64,000 bases of DNA from Agrobacterium leguminum (GTDB lineage Bacteria; Pseudomonadota; Alphaproteobacteria; Rhizobiales; Rhizobiaceae), in assembly GCF_015704895.1 (NCBI RefSeq), contig NZ_JADQWB010000004.1, forward strand, positions 186,001-250,000. Direction: 5' to 3'. Below the pieces are notes generated by a model that had not been told where the DNA came from, ran no database searches, and saw only the letters and a program-made list of their open reading frames with translations. Below are positions 42,576 to 51,671 of the stretch, in pieces. The position numbers and the translations under genes are program-made. Every line of letters begins with the position of its first letter. Position 1 is the stretch's first letter.

Positions 42576-42746
42576 ATGTTCGAGATTCTCCGCGCAAGCT
42601 CTGGTGGCTATTTTTGGCGCCTGAAGGGGGGCAATGGCGAAACCATTTGCCACTCGGAAGTCTACACGTCTAAGCAGTCCGCGCAGAGTGGCGTTGACGC
42701 TGCAAAGCGGATTGCGCCTGTAGCACAGGTCTACGACAAGACCTGA
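42576..42746 (+). CDS. DUF1508 (YegP-like) small protein
   Basis: This 56-aa protein is too short for many gene finders. The start MFEILRASSGGYFWRLKGGN continues with GETICHSEVYTSKQSAQSG, the classic DUF1508 pattern (FxI...FRWRLKxxNGExI...SExYxSKxxAxxGI). An AAGGAGGG ribosome site lies 10 nt before ATG 42576, which gives strong support. DUF1508 proteins are small beta-sheet proteins of unknown or stress-linked function. It lies between an AT-poor leader hairpin and a long downstream hairpin. Confidence 0.88.
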   Translation: MFEILRASSGGYFWRLKGGNGETICHSEVYTSKQSAQSGVDAAKRIAPVAQVYDKT

Positions 42747-42754
42747 CCTTAAGG

Positions 42755-42790
42755 CATATATACCCGGAGACATACCTCCGGGTATATATG
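42755..42790 (+). terminator. 15-bp perfect hairpin after the DUF1508 gene
   Basis: CATATATACCCGGAG and CTCCGGGTATATATG form a perfect 15-bp stem with a 6-nt ACATAC loop. There is no long T-run, so it may act as a terminator only weakly. It may also mark the border of the gene cassette. Confidence 0.65.
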
Positions 42791-42887
42791 AAAGTTGCAG
42801 GCTTTTAGGATGGAACAGCCGCTTATCCCGCTTAAAGGCGGCGCTAGGGGCCATCTATCAAAGCCGCTGGTGTAGCGTCAATAAACA

Positions 42888-42906
42888 TGTGGGTATTTTG
42901 TGGGGC
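42888..42906 (+). repeat. terminal direct repeat, right copy (possible integrase arm site)
   Basis: TGTGGGTATTTTGTGGGGC is the copy of the element at 15027-15046 with one G fewer. It is 51 bp from the right att core and in the same orientation as the left copy. Confidence 0.55.
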
Positions 42907-42957
42907 GCAGCCGTCGCCCACCGCTAACCTATTAAAAATTAACAAAATTTTTGATTA

Positions 42958-42974
42958 AATGGCGGAGAGGGTGG
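42958..42974. repeat. island attachment site at the tRNA gene (att)
   Basis: AATGGCGGAGAGGGTGG here is the CCA end and acceptor part of the tRNA-Ser gene, and it is duplicated exactly at 14891-14907. The tRNA gene is kept intact. Confidence 0.88.
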
Positions 42975-43049
42975 GATTCGAACCCACGATACCCTTGCAG
43001 GTATGCCGCATTTCGAGTGCGGTGCATTCGACCACTCTGCCACCTCTCC
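42960..43049 (-). tRNA. tRNA-Ser (CGA)
   Basis: The 90-nt gene folds as a class II tRNA with a long variable arm. The acceptor stem is GGAGAGG/CCTCTCC, the anticodon stem-loop is CCGCA-CTCGAAA-TGCGG with anticodon CGA (Ser, codon UCG), the T-arm has GGTTCGAATCC, and CCA is encoded. It is the integration target of the island on its left. Confidence 0.97.
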
Positions 43050-43199
43050 GCATGCGCGAACGCTTGCGTTGCGCGCCCCTCTTAAACATCAATGGCGTGA
43101 CTGACAAGGGGAATTTCGTGTTTGTGTCACAAATTATTCGTCATGGGTGAGGCGCGGGAAATGCATCGGCTTCTGGCCGTTTTGGTGGATGTTTTTGAG

Positions 43200-43230
43200 T
43201 GACGCGCACGATCCGCAGCGGTGCGCGTCA
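43200..43230 (-). terminator. inverted repeat downstream of the DHDPS-family gene
   Basis: TGACGCGCAC and GTGCGCGTCA form a perfect 10-bp stem with an 11-nt loop, 15 bp after the stop of the gene ending at 43246. It is probably the end signal of that operon, though no T-run is present. Confidence 0.6.
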
Positions 43231-43245
43231 TATTCGGTAGCAGCG

Positions 43246-44127
43246 TCAGAGCCGTTGATAGCGCCGCAAGATTTCCAGGATTTTTTCGTCCTGCGCTTTA
43301 TCCGGCAGAAGGGCCGGTTGGCGGCTGGCGCCGACGGAAGAGTCCTGGAGATAAAGCGAGCGTTTGACCATGGCCGGCGCGAAACCGAGAGCGTAGAGAT
43401 CGGTGCGGAAGTCGGCGTAGATTGCCTGCTGGCGTTCGGCCTTAGTGATATCGCCGGCGTTGAAAGCATTGAGAATGCCAGCGAGCACATCCGGCAGCGC
43501 GTTGCCGAGGCCGGAAATGCAGCCTGCCGCCCCGTTCTGCAACGACCAGAGAACGAGGTGATCCGGGCCGGAATAGACCTCGAAACCGGGCATCTCCTTT
43601 GCCACCTGAAGATAGGCTTCGAGCGTCTGCTGAGCGCCGCCGGAATCCTTGATGCCGGCGATATTGCCATGGGTGGCGAGTTTGCGGGCGGTTTCCGGCT
43701 CTATGTGGTTCTGGGTGCGGGCGGGAATGTCATAGAGATAGACCGGCGTTTCAACGGCGTCAGCCACCGTCGAGAAATGGCGGATCAGGCCATCCTGCGT
43801 GCAGGCGATGAAGAAAGGCGTGATGACGGCGATACCGTCGACGCCAATGCGGTCGAAGGCTTTGGCAAGTTGCAGGGTTTCGAATGTGGCAGGCATGCCG
43901 GCATTCACGATGACTTTGGCACGGCCGGCAACTTCGTCCACCACCTCTTCCGTCAACCGGATTTTTTCCGCATGCGTTAGAGCGGTGAAATCGCCATTGG
44001 TGCCGGCGCACATGATGTTGTTGCCGGCCGCCACCTGGCGGCGCACCTGCGCACGGGTCGCTTCGTAGTTGATGGTTTCGTCCTCGTTGAAACAGGTAAC
44101 GAGCGCGACGAAAGCTTGTTTGCTCAT
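43246..44127 (-). CDS. dihydrodipicolinate synthase family protein
   Basis: This 293-aa class I aldolase/lyase has a TIM-barrel fold. The Schiff-base Lys is in IAGIKDSGGA near residue 163 and the conserved Tyr in VYLYDIPARTQ near 135. True DapA, KDG aldolase, NanA-like and sugar-acid dehydratase enzymes share these features. Because the neighbours are an oligopeptide-type ABC transporter and acid-sugar genes, a 2-keto sugar-acid aldolase or dehydratase is more likely than lysine synthesis. It overlaps the transporter ATPase gene by 4 bp and is the last gene of that operon. Confidence 0.85.
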   Translation of the reverse strand: MSKQAFVALVTCFNEDETINYEATRAQVRRQVAAGNNIMCAGTNGDFTALTHAEKIRLTEEVVDEVAGRAKVIVNAGMPATFETLQLAKAFDRIGVDGIAVITPFFIACTQDGLIRHFSTVADAVETPVYLYDIPARTQNHIEPETARKLATHGNIAGIKDSGGAQQTLEAYLQVAKEMPGFEVYSGPDHLVLWSLQNGAAGCISGLGNALPDVLAGILNAFNAGDITKAERQQAIYADFRTDLYALGFAPAMVKRSLYLQDSSVGASRQPALLPDKAQDEKILEILRRYQRL

Positions 44128-45767
44128 GAAAGAACTCCGCTTGAATTTGCGATGCCGTTGCCGGCGGCGGCCGGATGACGCTGGGATTGCATATCGGGGT
44201 CGGGATCGAGGCTCGCGGATAGAAGGGCACGGGTATAGGCCTCGCGCGGCGCTTCGAACACCTGTCGGACGGTGCCGAACTCCACCACCTCTCCCCGCTG
44301 CATGACCATGACGTGATCGGCAAAATCCCGAACCACAGGCAAATCATGCGCGATGAAGATGAAGGAGAGGCCCATTTCGCGGCGCAGCTTGTCCAGCAAC
44401 GCGATAACCTGCGCCTGAACCGAAACATCGAGCGCCGAGACCGCCTCGTCGCAGATGATGAGTTTCGGTTCCAGCGCCAATGCGCGGGCAATGGCGATCC
44501 GCTGCCGCTGGCCGCCGGAGAACTGGTGCGGATAACGGCGCATATGTTCCGGCGAGAGGCCCACCTGATGCAGCAATTCGGCAACCCGCTCACGCCATCT
44601 TGCCCTGGGCAATATCTCCGGATGGATGACCCAGGCCTCGGAAATCAGCTGAAACACGGTCATGCGGGGATTGAGCGACTGGGTGGGGTCCTGAAACACC
44701 ATCTGCAAATCGCGCCGCAGCGCAAAGAGTTCGGCAGGCGGAAGCTTGAAGAGATCACGGCCCTTCCAAAAGGCGCTACCCGCATCCGGCTCGTCGAGGC
44801 GAAGTAGAATACGCGCCAGCGTCGATTTGCCGGAACCGCTTTCGCCGACGACCGCGATGGTTTCGCCTTCCATGAGGTCGAAGGAAACGCCCTTCAGCGC
44901 CTCGAAAGCACCGTAACGCTTGCGCACATCACGTACGCTGAGCAGCGCTTCGCCCGCCGCCTGCGGCTCGTGCATGTCGCCCCTGCCGGGTGCTGCACTG
45001 ATGAGCTTGCGGGTATAGGGGTGCTGCGGATTGCGATAGACCTCGCGCACCGTGCCGGCCTCGACAAGAACACCCTTTTCCATCACCACCACCCGGTCGG
45101 CGATTTCGGCGACGACGCCGAGATCGTGGGTGATGATGAGCACGGCCATGCCGGTTTCCCGCTGCAATTCCTTGAGCAGCGAAAGCACCTCGGCCTGCAC
45201 CGTCACGTCAAGCGCGGTGGTCGGCTCATCCGCGATCAGGAGATCGGGCCGAAGCGCCAACGCCATGGCGATCATCACGCGCTGGCGCTGGCCGCCGGAA
45301 AATTCATGCGGATATTTCTTCAAGGCCCCGTCCGGGTCGGGAATGCCGACGCGGGCGACAAGCCGCCTCGCCTCCGCTTCGGCCTTTGCCTTGTCCATGC
45401 CGTGGGTGGTCATCGCCTCACGGATCTGCCAGCCGACGGTATAGACCGGATTGAGATGGCTGAGCGGGTCCTGAAAGATCATGGCGATACGCCGGCCGTT
45501 GATCTCGCGGCGCGCCTCGGCCGGCATGGTCAGAAGGTCCTGGCCGTCGAGCAATATCTGGCCGCTGCTGATATATCCGGGCGGCATGTCGATGAGGTTC
45601 ATGATGGCCGAGGACGATACCGACTTGCCCGAACCGCTTTCGCCGAGAATGGCCAGCGTTTCGCCACGGTCGATATGATAGGAGACATCCTTCACCGCAT
45701 GGACGACACCGCTTGCGGTGTGGAACTCCACGGAAAGGTTGCGCACGTCGAGAAGATGGTCAGCCAT
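44124..45767 (-). CDS. dipeptide/oligopeptide-type ABC transporter, fused dual ATPase
   Basis: This 547-aa protein fuses two ATPase domains equivalent to DppD and DppF. Each has Walker A GESGSGKS (residues about 36-43 and 309-316), the signature SGGQRQR, and a Walker B of the LLIADEPTTALD or LIICDEAVSALD type. Such fusions serve peptide, opine, sugar-acid and oligosaccharide importers of the family. It overlaps the permease gene by 8 bp and the DHDPS gene by 4 bp. Confidence 0.93.
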   Translation of the reverse strand: MADHLLDVRNLSVEFHTASGVVHAVKDVSYHIDRGETLAILGESGSGKSVSSSAIMNLIDMPPGYISSGQILLDGQDLLTMPAEARREINGRRIAMIFQDPLSHLNPVYTVGWQIREAMTTHGMDKAKAEAEARRLVARVGIPDPDGALKKYPHEFSGGQRQRVMIAMALALRPDLLIADEPTTALDVTVQAEVLSLLKELQRETGMAVLIITHDLGVVAEIADRVVVMEKGVLVEAGTVREVYRNPQHPYTRKLISAAPGRGDMHEPQAAGEALLSVRDVRKRYGAFEALKGVSFDLMEGETIAVVGESGSGKSTLARILLRLDEPDAGSAFWKGRDLFKLPPAELFALRRDLQMVFQDPTQSLNPRMTVFQLISEAWVIHPEILPRARWRERVAELLHQVGLSPEHMRRYPHQFSGGQRQRIAIARALALEPKLIICDEAVSALDVSVQAQVIALLDKLRREMGLSFIFIAHDLPVVRDFADHVMVMQRGEVVEFGTVRQVFEAPREAYTRALLSASLDPDPDMQSQRHPAAAGNGIANSSGVLS

Positions 45768-46683
45768 GCTTGCGGCCTTTCATTTCCAGCCGCCAGCGCT
45801 GCACGGGATCAAGCGCGATGCGCAGCCAGTTGGAAAGCAGGTTGAGCGACAGGGTGGTGAGGATGATGGCAAGCCCCGGCCAGAAGGACAGCCACCAGGC
45901 ATTGGTGAGATATTGCCGCCCCTGCGAAATCATCAGGCCCCAGGTGATTTCCGGCGGCTGGATGCCGATGCCGAGGAAGGACAGTGCGCTTTCCGCCAGC
46001 ATCACATAGGCGAAATCGAGCGTGGCGAGCGTCGTCAACGTCGGCAACACGACGGGCAGGATGTGGCGGAACAGGATGCGTTTGCCCGATGCGCCCATGA
46101 CCCTTGCTGCCTGCACGAACATGCGTTCACGCACCTCCAGCACCTCCGCCCTCGTGGTGCGGATGTAAACGGGAATGCGGGTGATGGCGAGAACCAGCAT
46201 CAGATTGAGGATGGAGGAGCCAAGCAGATAAAGCACGATGACCGCGATCAAGAGCGACGGGAACGACATGATCACATCCGCAAGCCGCATGATGATCTGG
46301 CCGACACGGTTGGAGGAAAAACCGGCGATCAGCCCGAGCACGGTGCCGGTGACGGCGGAGAGAAGCACGGCGCCGGCGGCGATCATCATCGTGTTTTGTG
46401 TGGCAGCGACAATGCGCGCGAGAAGCGAACGGCCGAGCGCATCCGCCCCCAGCCAGAAATACCACTCGCGCTGCCAGTCGAACGGGGCGAGGTTGCGCCC
46501 GCGCAGGTTCTGTTTCGTCGCCAGATCGCCAAGCCAGGCAGGGCCGACAAAAGCGAGGATAATGACGATGATGAGGAAGATCGCGGCGCAGAGCGCGAAT
46601 TTATCCGCCCACAACATGCGCAGCATGCGCGTTGCGAAGGAGGGCTCGGCGATGATCTCGGTGTCGGCGCTGGAAAGGCTCAT
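45760..46683 (-). CDS. ABC transporter permease, DppC type
   Basis: This 307-aa inner-membrane protein has a hydrophobic helix at about 30-50 and five more in the permease core. The ATPase-contact loop is in the RAEVLEVRERMFVQAARVMGAS segment. The FLGIGIQPPEITWGLMIS motif near residue 245 is typical of DppC. It is 15 bp after the DppB-type gene stop. Confidence 0.92.
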   Translation of the reverse strand: MSLSSADTEIIAEPSFATRMLRMLWADKFALCAAIFLIIVIILAFVGPAWLGDLATKQNLRGRNLAPFDWQREWYFWLGADALGRSLLARIVAATQNTMMIAAGAVLLSAVTGTVLGLIAGFSSNRVGQIIMRLADVIMSFPSLLIAVIVLYLLGSSILNLMLVLAITRIPVYIRTTRAEVLEVRERMFVQAARVMGASGKRILFRHILPVVLPTLTTLATLDFAYVMLAESALSFLGIGIQPPEITWGLMISQGRQYLTNAWWLSFWPGLAIILTTLSLNLLSNWLRIALDPVQRWRLEMKGRKHG

Positions 46684-46698
46684 GGCTGAACGGCCTCC

Positions 46699-47613
46699 TC
46701 AGTGCCGGATACGCGGATCAAGGAGCGCATAGGCGATATCGATCAGAAGATTCATCAGGAAGATCGCCAACGCGGTCACGAGAATGGCGGCCAGCACGAC
46801 GTTGAAATCGCGCTGCAGAATGGAATCGATCATCAGCTTGCCGACACCGGGAAAACCGAAAATGGTTTCGACGATGACCGCGCCGTTAAGAAGGCTTGCC
46901 GCCTGATCGCCAATGACGGTGATGACCGGCAGCATGGCGTTTCGCAAGGCGTGAATGAAGATGATCGGACCCGACTTCACGCCCTTGGCGCGTGCCGTTT
47001 TGACATAGGCCGAGGACAACGCGCCGATCATCGAGCCGCGCACCACCTGCACGATAATGCCGAAGGGGCGCACGAACAGGACCGCGATCGGCAATATCCA
47101 GTGCAGCACGGAGCCCGTGCCCGACGTGGGCAGCCAGGCGAGATTGACGGAGAAGACGACGATGGCAACGATCGCCAGCCAGAAATCCGGCACGGATGCA
47201 CCGATGAGCGAGATGCTCGAGGCCATGCGATCGAAGAAGCCGCCGGAGCGGAAAGCCGCAAGTGAACCGATGACGATGGCGGCGGTGGTGACCAGCGACA
47301 TGGTGATGACTGCAAGCCACAGCGTCCAGACGAAAGCCTCCAGCACCACATCCAGCGCCGGTCGGGCTTTTCTGAGTGATTCTCCGAGGTCACCCGTCAT
47401 CACATCGCCCGCATAACGCAGGAACTGCACCATCAGCGGATCGTTCAGCCCGTGCAGCGCCCGGAACTGCTGCTTCAACTCTTCCGAAGCCTCGACCGGC
47501 AGAAACAGGGCGGCCGGGTCCCCCGTCAGGCGCGACAGGAAGAAAACCATGACGATGAGGCCGATCAGGGAGATCAGGCTCGCAACGGAACGTTTTCGGA
47601 TGAAGCTCAGCAT
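46699..47613 (-). CDS. ABC transporter permease, DppB type
   Basis: This 304-aa partner permease has about six membrane helices. It shows the DppB start FIRKRSVASLISLIGLIVMV, the HGLNDPLMVQFLRY loop, and the contact helix SSAYVKTARAKGVKSGPII with the conserved EAA-like pattern. It forms a heterodimer with the DppC-type protein. A hairpin lies in the 76-bp gap between it and the binding-protein gene upstream. Confidence 0.92.
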   Translation of the reverse strand: MLSFIRKRSVASLISLIGLIVMVFFLSRLTGDPAALFLPVEASEELKQQFRALHGLNDPLMVQFLRYAGDVMTGDLGESLRKARPALDVVLEAFVWTLWLAVITMSLVTTAAIVIGSLAAFRSGGFFDRMASSISLIGASVPDFWLAIVAIVVFSVNLAWLPTSGTGSVLHWILPIAVLFVRPFGIIVQVVRGSMIGALSSAYVKTARAKGVKSGPIIFIHALRNAMLPVITVIGDQAASLLNGAVIVETIFGFPGVGKLMIDSILQRDFNVVLAAILVTALAIFLMNLLIDIAYALLDPRIRH

Positions 47614-47634
47614 GGTTGCCTCCGGTTTTTCAAT

Positions 47635-47661
47635 GCGGCGGCGAAGCTTTCGCCGCGCCGC
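47635..47661 (-). repeat. hairpin between binding-protein and permease genes
   Basis: GGCGAA-GCT-TTCGCC is flanked by GCGGC and GCCGC arms with a two-base bulge. As in the sugar operon, it lies right after the binding-protein gene and may limit downstream expression. Confidence 0.6.
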
Positions 47662-47689
47662 CGCTTCTCAATTGACAAGACGCGGGGTC

Positions 47690-49198
47690 TTATTTGATGC
47701 CGATTTCCGAAAGCTGCAGCATCGAGTTGGTGGCGATGGTGGGCTTGAAGTCCAGCCGTTCCGAAACGCGGGAGAAGCCGACCATGTGGAACAACAGCAC
47801 ATCCGCCACCACATCGTCGTGCAGATAGGCGATGAGTTCCGACCAGAGCTTGGCGCGCTCGTCACCGACCGCTGCGGATGCACGTTCGATCAGATCGTCC
47901 ACCTTCTTATCCGAGAAGCCGGACTGGGTGCCCTTGGTCGCATATTTGAAGAACATGGTGAAGGACGGGTCGCCCTTTGAGTTGTCGTGCATGGCGGCGA
48001 CGATCTGCGGTCCGCGGCCTTCCTTGAAGGGCTTGGAGTAATAGCTTTCGTGCTCGGCCACTTCCACGAATTTCAGGTCGATCTTGAAGCCGACATCCTG
48101 CAATTGCTGCTGGATCGCCTCCATGATCTCGGTGACGTTGGGGAAATTCGCGGTACGCGCGATGATGGTGATCGGCGTATCCACCTTCACACCGGCAGCC
48201 TTTGCTTCCTCAAGCAGCTTTTTTGCGCCCTCGGGGTCATAGGAGAAGACCTTGACGTCTGGGTTCCAGCCGAGCGTGGTCGGCGGAACGAGCGCGGTGG
48301 CCAGCACAGCACCTTCCGGAACCAGCGTGCCGAGGAAGGCCTGCCGGTCGATGGCGAGGTTGAGTGCGCGGCGCACCCGCACATCGTTCAACGGCGCAAT
48401 ATTGTGATCGAGACGCATATAGACCGTCTCGCTGTCGAGATAGGAAAAGTCGGTCTTCGTATTGGTAGCGTCGAGCTGGGAAATGGAAGGTGAAAGATCG
48501 GCTTCGCCAGTCTGCACCATGGCGGCACGAACCGAAGGATCGGCGCGGAAAAGATAGGTCGCTTCCGTCACCTGCGGCTTGGCGCCCCAATAATCGTCGC
48601 GTGCGGTGAGCACAATCTGCTGGCCCGGCGTCCAGTTGGTCAGCTTGTAAGGCCCGGTGCCAACAGGCTCGCGGATGAATTCCATCTTGGTTTCTTCGGG
48701 AACGATGGTAACGAGCGACATCAAGAGCGGCAGAATGGGCTGCGCCGGGTCGGTCTTGAAGTCTATCGTGTGATCATCGACGATCGACGGGGTCACGGTC
48801 ATGCCGCCGAAATAACGGCGGGACTCGCAGGCGTTCTTGTCGCTCATGATGCGTTCGAAGCTGTGCTTGACGTCCTTGGCGTCGAATGTCGTGCCGTCGG
48901 AAAACTTCACGCCTTCACGCAGATGGAAGCGCCAGCTACCATCGGCATTCTGCTCCCATTTCTCGGCAAGACGCGGCTGAACGCCCTTCTTGCCGCGCAC
49001 ATCGAGCTCGGTCAGCGTCTCGCTGACATTTTCCATGATGATGCGGCCGATATTGGAGCGGGTGGCCATGCAGGGCTCAAGCAGGTCCGCCTCTTCCGCC
49101 AGCACGATCTTGATCGGCCCCGATGCCGCAAGCACCGGGGAAACCGCGGCGCTGAGGGAACCCAAGACAAGGGCGCCCGCAATCAATGACTTCTTCAT
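47690..49198 (-). CDS. ABC transporter substrate-binding protein, family 5
   Basis: This 502-aa periplasmic protein of the DppA/OppA class has a Sec signal peptide at about 1-24 (LSAAVSPVLAAS). Family features are RIIMENVSETLTELD, the KFSDGTTFDAKDVKHSF block near residue 100 and GTGPYKLTNWTPGQQIVL near 185. It is the first gene of the transporter operon and divergent from the BNR gene. The ligand may be a peptide, an opine or an acidic sugar derivative. Confidence 0.93.
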   Translation of the reverse strand: MKKSLIAGALVLGSLSAAVSPVLAASGPIKIVLAEEADLLEPCMATRSNIGRIIMENVSETLTELDVRGKKGVQPRLAEKWEQNADGSWRFHLREGVKFSDGTTFDAKDVKHSFERIMSDKNACESRRYFGGMTVTPSIVDDHTIDFKTDPAQPILPLLMSLVTIVPEETKMEFIREPVGTGPYKLTNWTPGQQIVLTARDDYWGAKPQVTEATYLFRADPSVRAAMVQTGEADLSPSISQLDATNTKTDFSYLDSETVYMRLDHNIAPLNDVRVRRALNLAIDRQAFLGTLVPEGAVLATALVPPTTLGWNPDVKVFSYDPEGAKKLLEEAKAAGVKVDTPITIIARTANFPNVTEIMEAIQQQLQDVGFKIDLKFVEVAEHESYYSKPFKEGRGPQIVAAMHDNSKGDPSFTMFFKYATKGTQSGFSDKKVDDLIERASAAVGDERAKLWSELIAYLHDDVVADVLLFHMVGFSRVSERLDFKPTIATNSMLQLSEIGIK

Positions 49199-49521
49199 TC
49201 CGTTCTCCTCCCAGATTCAGAAATTCAGCAACATGGCGGCGCGCCGCAAGGGGCATCTGAAAAATCCCCGTCTCCTGCATTGAGGAGCATGACATGCGGA
49301 TGATTGTCTCCTCCACCCGTAGACAGAGCATCGACGGTATCGCATTTTTTGTCAATTTATTTTTCAGGGGCAATTTTTATTAAAGCCGAATCTCCTATTT
49401 TTATTATTTAAAAACAAAATCTTAATTTCAAAAATCAAAAACATATGATCCTCTTTTTTTATCAAATAAACTTGACAACTTTTCGAATATGTCATTTTCA
49501 TCGGAACAAGAGGAGACCACG
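49199..49521. promoter_or_regulatory. 323-bp divergent promoter region of the transporter and BNR operons
   Basis: This stretch is very AT-rich. TTGACA boxes appear in both directions, at 49350-49355 (minus strand) and 49472-49477 (plus strand). The right-hand one begins the spaced dyad TGACA (49473-49477) and TGTCA (49490-49494), a candidate site for the FadR-type regulator. No gene lies here. Confidence 0.55.
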
Positions 49522-50718
49522 ATGACCCCTGATGACATCGCTCACGCCATGACCGGAGCCATCCATGCCGTGTCGCAAAACCGGCAGGAAGCGTTCCTGC
49601 CGTCGCCCATGATCCAGAACCATGCGAGCTTCCTGCACCTTCTGGATGACGGCACCCTGCTCTGCGCCTGGTTCGGCGGCACGCTGGAAGGAAAATCGGA
49701 TATTTCGATTTTCGCATCCGTGCTGACAGCGGGTGCAACCCGCTGGGGACCGCCGCAACGCCTGAGCTACGACCCCGCCCATTCCGAACAGAACCCGGTC
49801 CTCTTCACCGCGCCGGATGGCGTTCTCTGGCTGTTTCACACAGCCCAACCCTCCGGCAATCAGGATGAATGCCGCATTCGTATGGCGCGAATCCACCGCG
49901 ACGCGACTGCACCGGAAAAGCTTGTTTCCGAGGAAGGACGTTTTCTCGATCTCCCGCAGGGTTGTTTCATCCGCGCGCCGCTGCGCATCCGCGATGACGG
50001 CGCCTGGCTGCTGCCGATCTTCCGCTGCATCCAGCGCCCCGGCCAGAAATGGAACGGCAGCCACGATACGGCAGCGCTCGGCATATCCACCGACAATGGC
50101 GCGACTTGGCAATTGCAGGAATTACAGGAATCGACCGGCTGCGTACATATGAGCCCGGTCGCGGTGACGAATGCGGACTACGCCGCCTTCTTCCGCCGCC
50201 GTCAGGCCGATTTCGTCTATCGCACGGAAAGCGACGATGGTGGCCGCTCGTGGTCAAAGCCGCAGCCGACCGATGTGCCCAACAATAATTCCTCCATTGC
50301 CGTGATCAGTCTCAACGATGGCAGGCTGGCAATGATCTGCAACCCCGTCAACGCCGCGCAGTCTAGCGACCGCCGCGCCTCGCTTTATGACGAGCTGGGA
50401 GAGGAAGACGACAGGCCGGATGCCGATCCGAGCGGCGGCTGTGTGCCGGTCTGGGGCGTGCCGCGCGCGCCGGTTTCGATCTGCTTGTCCAATGATGACG
50501 GGCGCAGTTTTACCACCCGGATCCTGATCGAAGACGGGCCGGGCACCTGCCTTTCGAACGATTCGACTGATGGACGCAATCTGGAAATGTCCTATCCGTG
50601 GCTTCTGGAAGCGCCGGACGGTACGCTGCATGCGAGCTACACCTATCATCGCCGCGCAATCAAATATGTCCGGCTGGCGCCCGGCTGGGCTAACGAGAAC
50701 GACGGGAGACAAAGATGA
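49522..50718 (+). CDS. sialidase-like (BNR repeat) protein
   Basis: This 398-aa six-bladed beta-propeller is of the sialidase superfamily. Asp-box-like turns are visible ([35 protein letters not shown]), and conserved Arg and Glu positions may form an active site. No signal peptide is seen, so it is cytoplasmic. I chose ATG 49522 after GAGGAG. It overlaps the PdxA2 gene by 4 bp (ATGA), so it belongs to the acid-sugar pathway. It may cleave a glycoside or act as a dehydratase-like enzyme; the reaction is not known. Confidence 0.85.
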   Translation: MTPDDIAHAMTGAIHAVSQNRQEAFLPSPMIQNHASFLHLLDDGTLLCAWFGGTLEGKSDISIFASVLTAGATRWGPPQRLSYDPAHSEQNPVLFTAPDGVLWLFHTAQPSGNQDECRIRMARIHRDATAPEKLVSEEGRFLDLPQGCFIRAPLRIRDDGAWLLPIFRCIQRPGQKWNGSHDTAALGISTDNGATWQLQELQESTGCVHMSPVAVTNADYAAFFRRRQADFVYRTESDDGGRSWSKPQPTDVPNNNSSIAVISLNDGRLAMICNPVNAAQSSDRRASLYDELGEEDDRPDADPSGGCVPVWGVPRAPVSICLSNDDGRSFTTRILIEDGPGTCLSNDSTDGRNLEMSYPWLLEAPDGTLHASYTYHRRAIKYVRLAPGWANENDGRQR

Positions 50719-51671
50719 GCGACATCATTGGCATCACCATGGGCGACCCCTGTGGCGTCGGCCCCGAGATCACGGTGCGGGCGCTCGCAGAAATGTCCGC
50801 CCCGGATCGCGCGGCGACGCGGATTTACGGCAACCTCGCCACGCTGGAAGCGGCGCGGGATGCGCTCGGCGTTGATATCGATCTCACTCAACATGTGGTC
50901 GACCTGCCTGTGGAAGGCGCACCGCTGCCCTGGGGTACGTTGTCACCAGTGGCCGGAGACGCCGCTTTCCGCTTTATCGAAAAGGCCGTTCGCGATGCCG
51001 AAGCGGGCGCAATCGGCTGCATCGTCACCGCGCCGATCAACAAGGAAGCCTTGAACCTCGCCGGTCACCATTATGACGGGCACACCGGCATGTTGCGAAG
51101 CCTCACCGGCTCCTCAGCCGCCTATATGCTGCTTGCTTCCGAACGGTTGAAGGTCATTCACGTTTCCACCCATGTTTCCCTGCAGGAAGCCATTCGCCGG
51201 GCGACGACGGAGCGGGTGCTGGCGACCATCCGCGCCGGCAACGCGCATCTGAAGCGCATCGGTTACGAGCGGCCGCGCATCGCGGTTGCCGGCATCAACC
51301 CGCATTGCGGTGAAAACGGCCTGTTCGGCACCGAGGATGACGACCAGATCGCACCGGCAGTCGCAGCCGCACGCGCCGAAGGCATCGAGGTGCAGGGACC
51401 GATTTCCGCCGATACCGTGTTCCACCGGGCTTATTCCGGCGCTTTCGATCTCGTCGTCGCGCAATATCACGATCAGGGCCATATCCCGATCAAGCTTGTC
51501 GCTTTCGACACCGCCGTCAATGTCTCGGTCGATCTGCCGATAGACCGCACCTCCGTCGATCACGGCACGGCTTTCGATATCGCCGGCAAGGGCATCGCCA
51601 ATCACGGCAACATGAATGCGGCCATCGCCTATGCGCGCAAGCTGGTGGCGGGCAAGGAGCGGAAGGAATGA
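50715..51671 (+). CDS. pdxA2: PdxA2-type 4-phosphate dehydrogenase
   Basis: This 318-aa dehydrogenase of the PdxA family begins [20 protein letters not shown] and has the zinc-ligand His in [25 protein letters not shown] and [11 protein letters not shown]. PdxA acts in vitamin B6 synthesis, but its PdxA2 relatives paired with DUF1537 kinases oxidise and decarboxylate D-threonate or D-erythronate 4-phosphate to dihydroxyacetone phosphate. The nearby DUF1537 kinase and FadR regulator favour the second role. It is coupled to the BNR and ADH genes by overlaps. Confidence 0.9.
   Translation: MSDIIGITMGDPCGVGPEITVRALAEMSAPDRAATRIYGNLATLEAARDALGVDIDLTQHVVDLPVEGAPLPWGTLSPVAGDAAFRFIEKAVRDAEAGAIGCIVTAPINKEALNLAGHHYDGHTGMLRSLTGSSAAYMLLASERLKVIHVSTHVSLQEAIRRATTERVLATIRAGNAHLKRIGYERPRIAVAGINPHCGENGLFGTEDDDQIAPAVAAARAEGIEVQGPISADTVFHRAYSGAFDLVVAQYHDQGHIPIKLVAFDTAVNVSVDLPIDRTSVDHGTAFDIAGKGIANHGNMNAAIAYARKLVAGKERKE

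Larger units (their letters stand above)
14908..42957. mobile_element. integrative genomic island in tRNA-Ser(CGA)
   Basis: The segment is bounded by 17-bp direct repeats of the tRNA-Ser 3' end and has a P4-type integrase 150 bp inside its left boundary. Its gene content is accessory: integrase, AlpA, serine recombinase, type I restriction-modification, IS and OYE remnants, and many unknown small genes. Several stretches, for example 15-19 kb, are visibly more AT-rich than the flanking metabolic operons. No conjugation genes are seen, so it is at most mobilisable. Unusually, the integrase lies at the end away from the tRNA gene. Confidence 0.85.

Noticed and set aside
42543..42854. Minus-strand frame opposite the DUF1508 gene
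   Set aside because: The plus strand carries a recognisable family with a strong ribosome site; the minus reading has none.
43147..43980. 277-codon plus-strand frame opposite the DHDPS-family gene
   Set aside because: Shadow of a clear aldolase-family gene.
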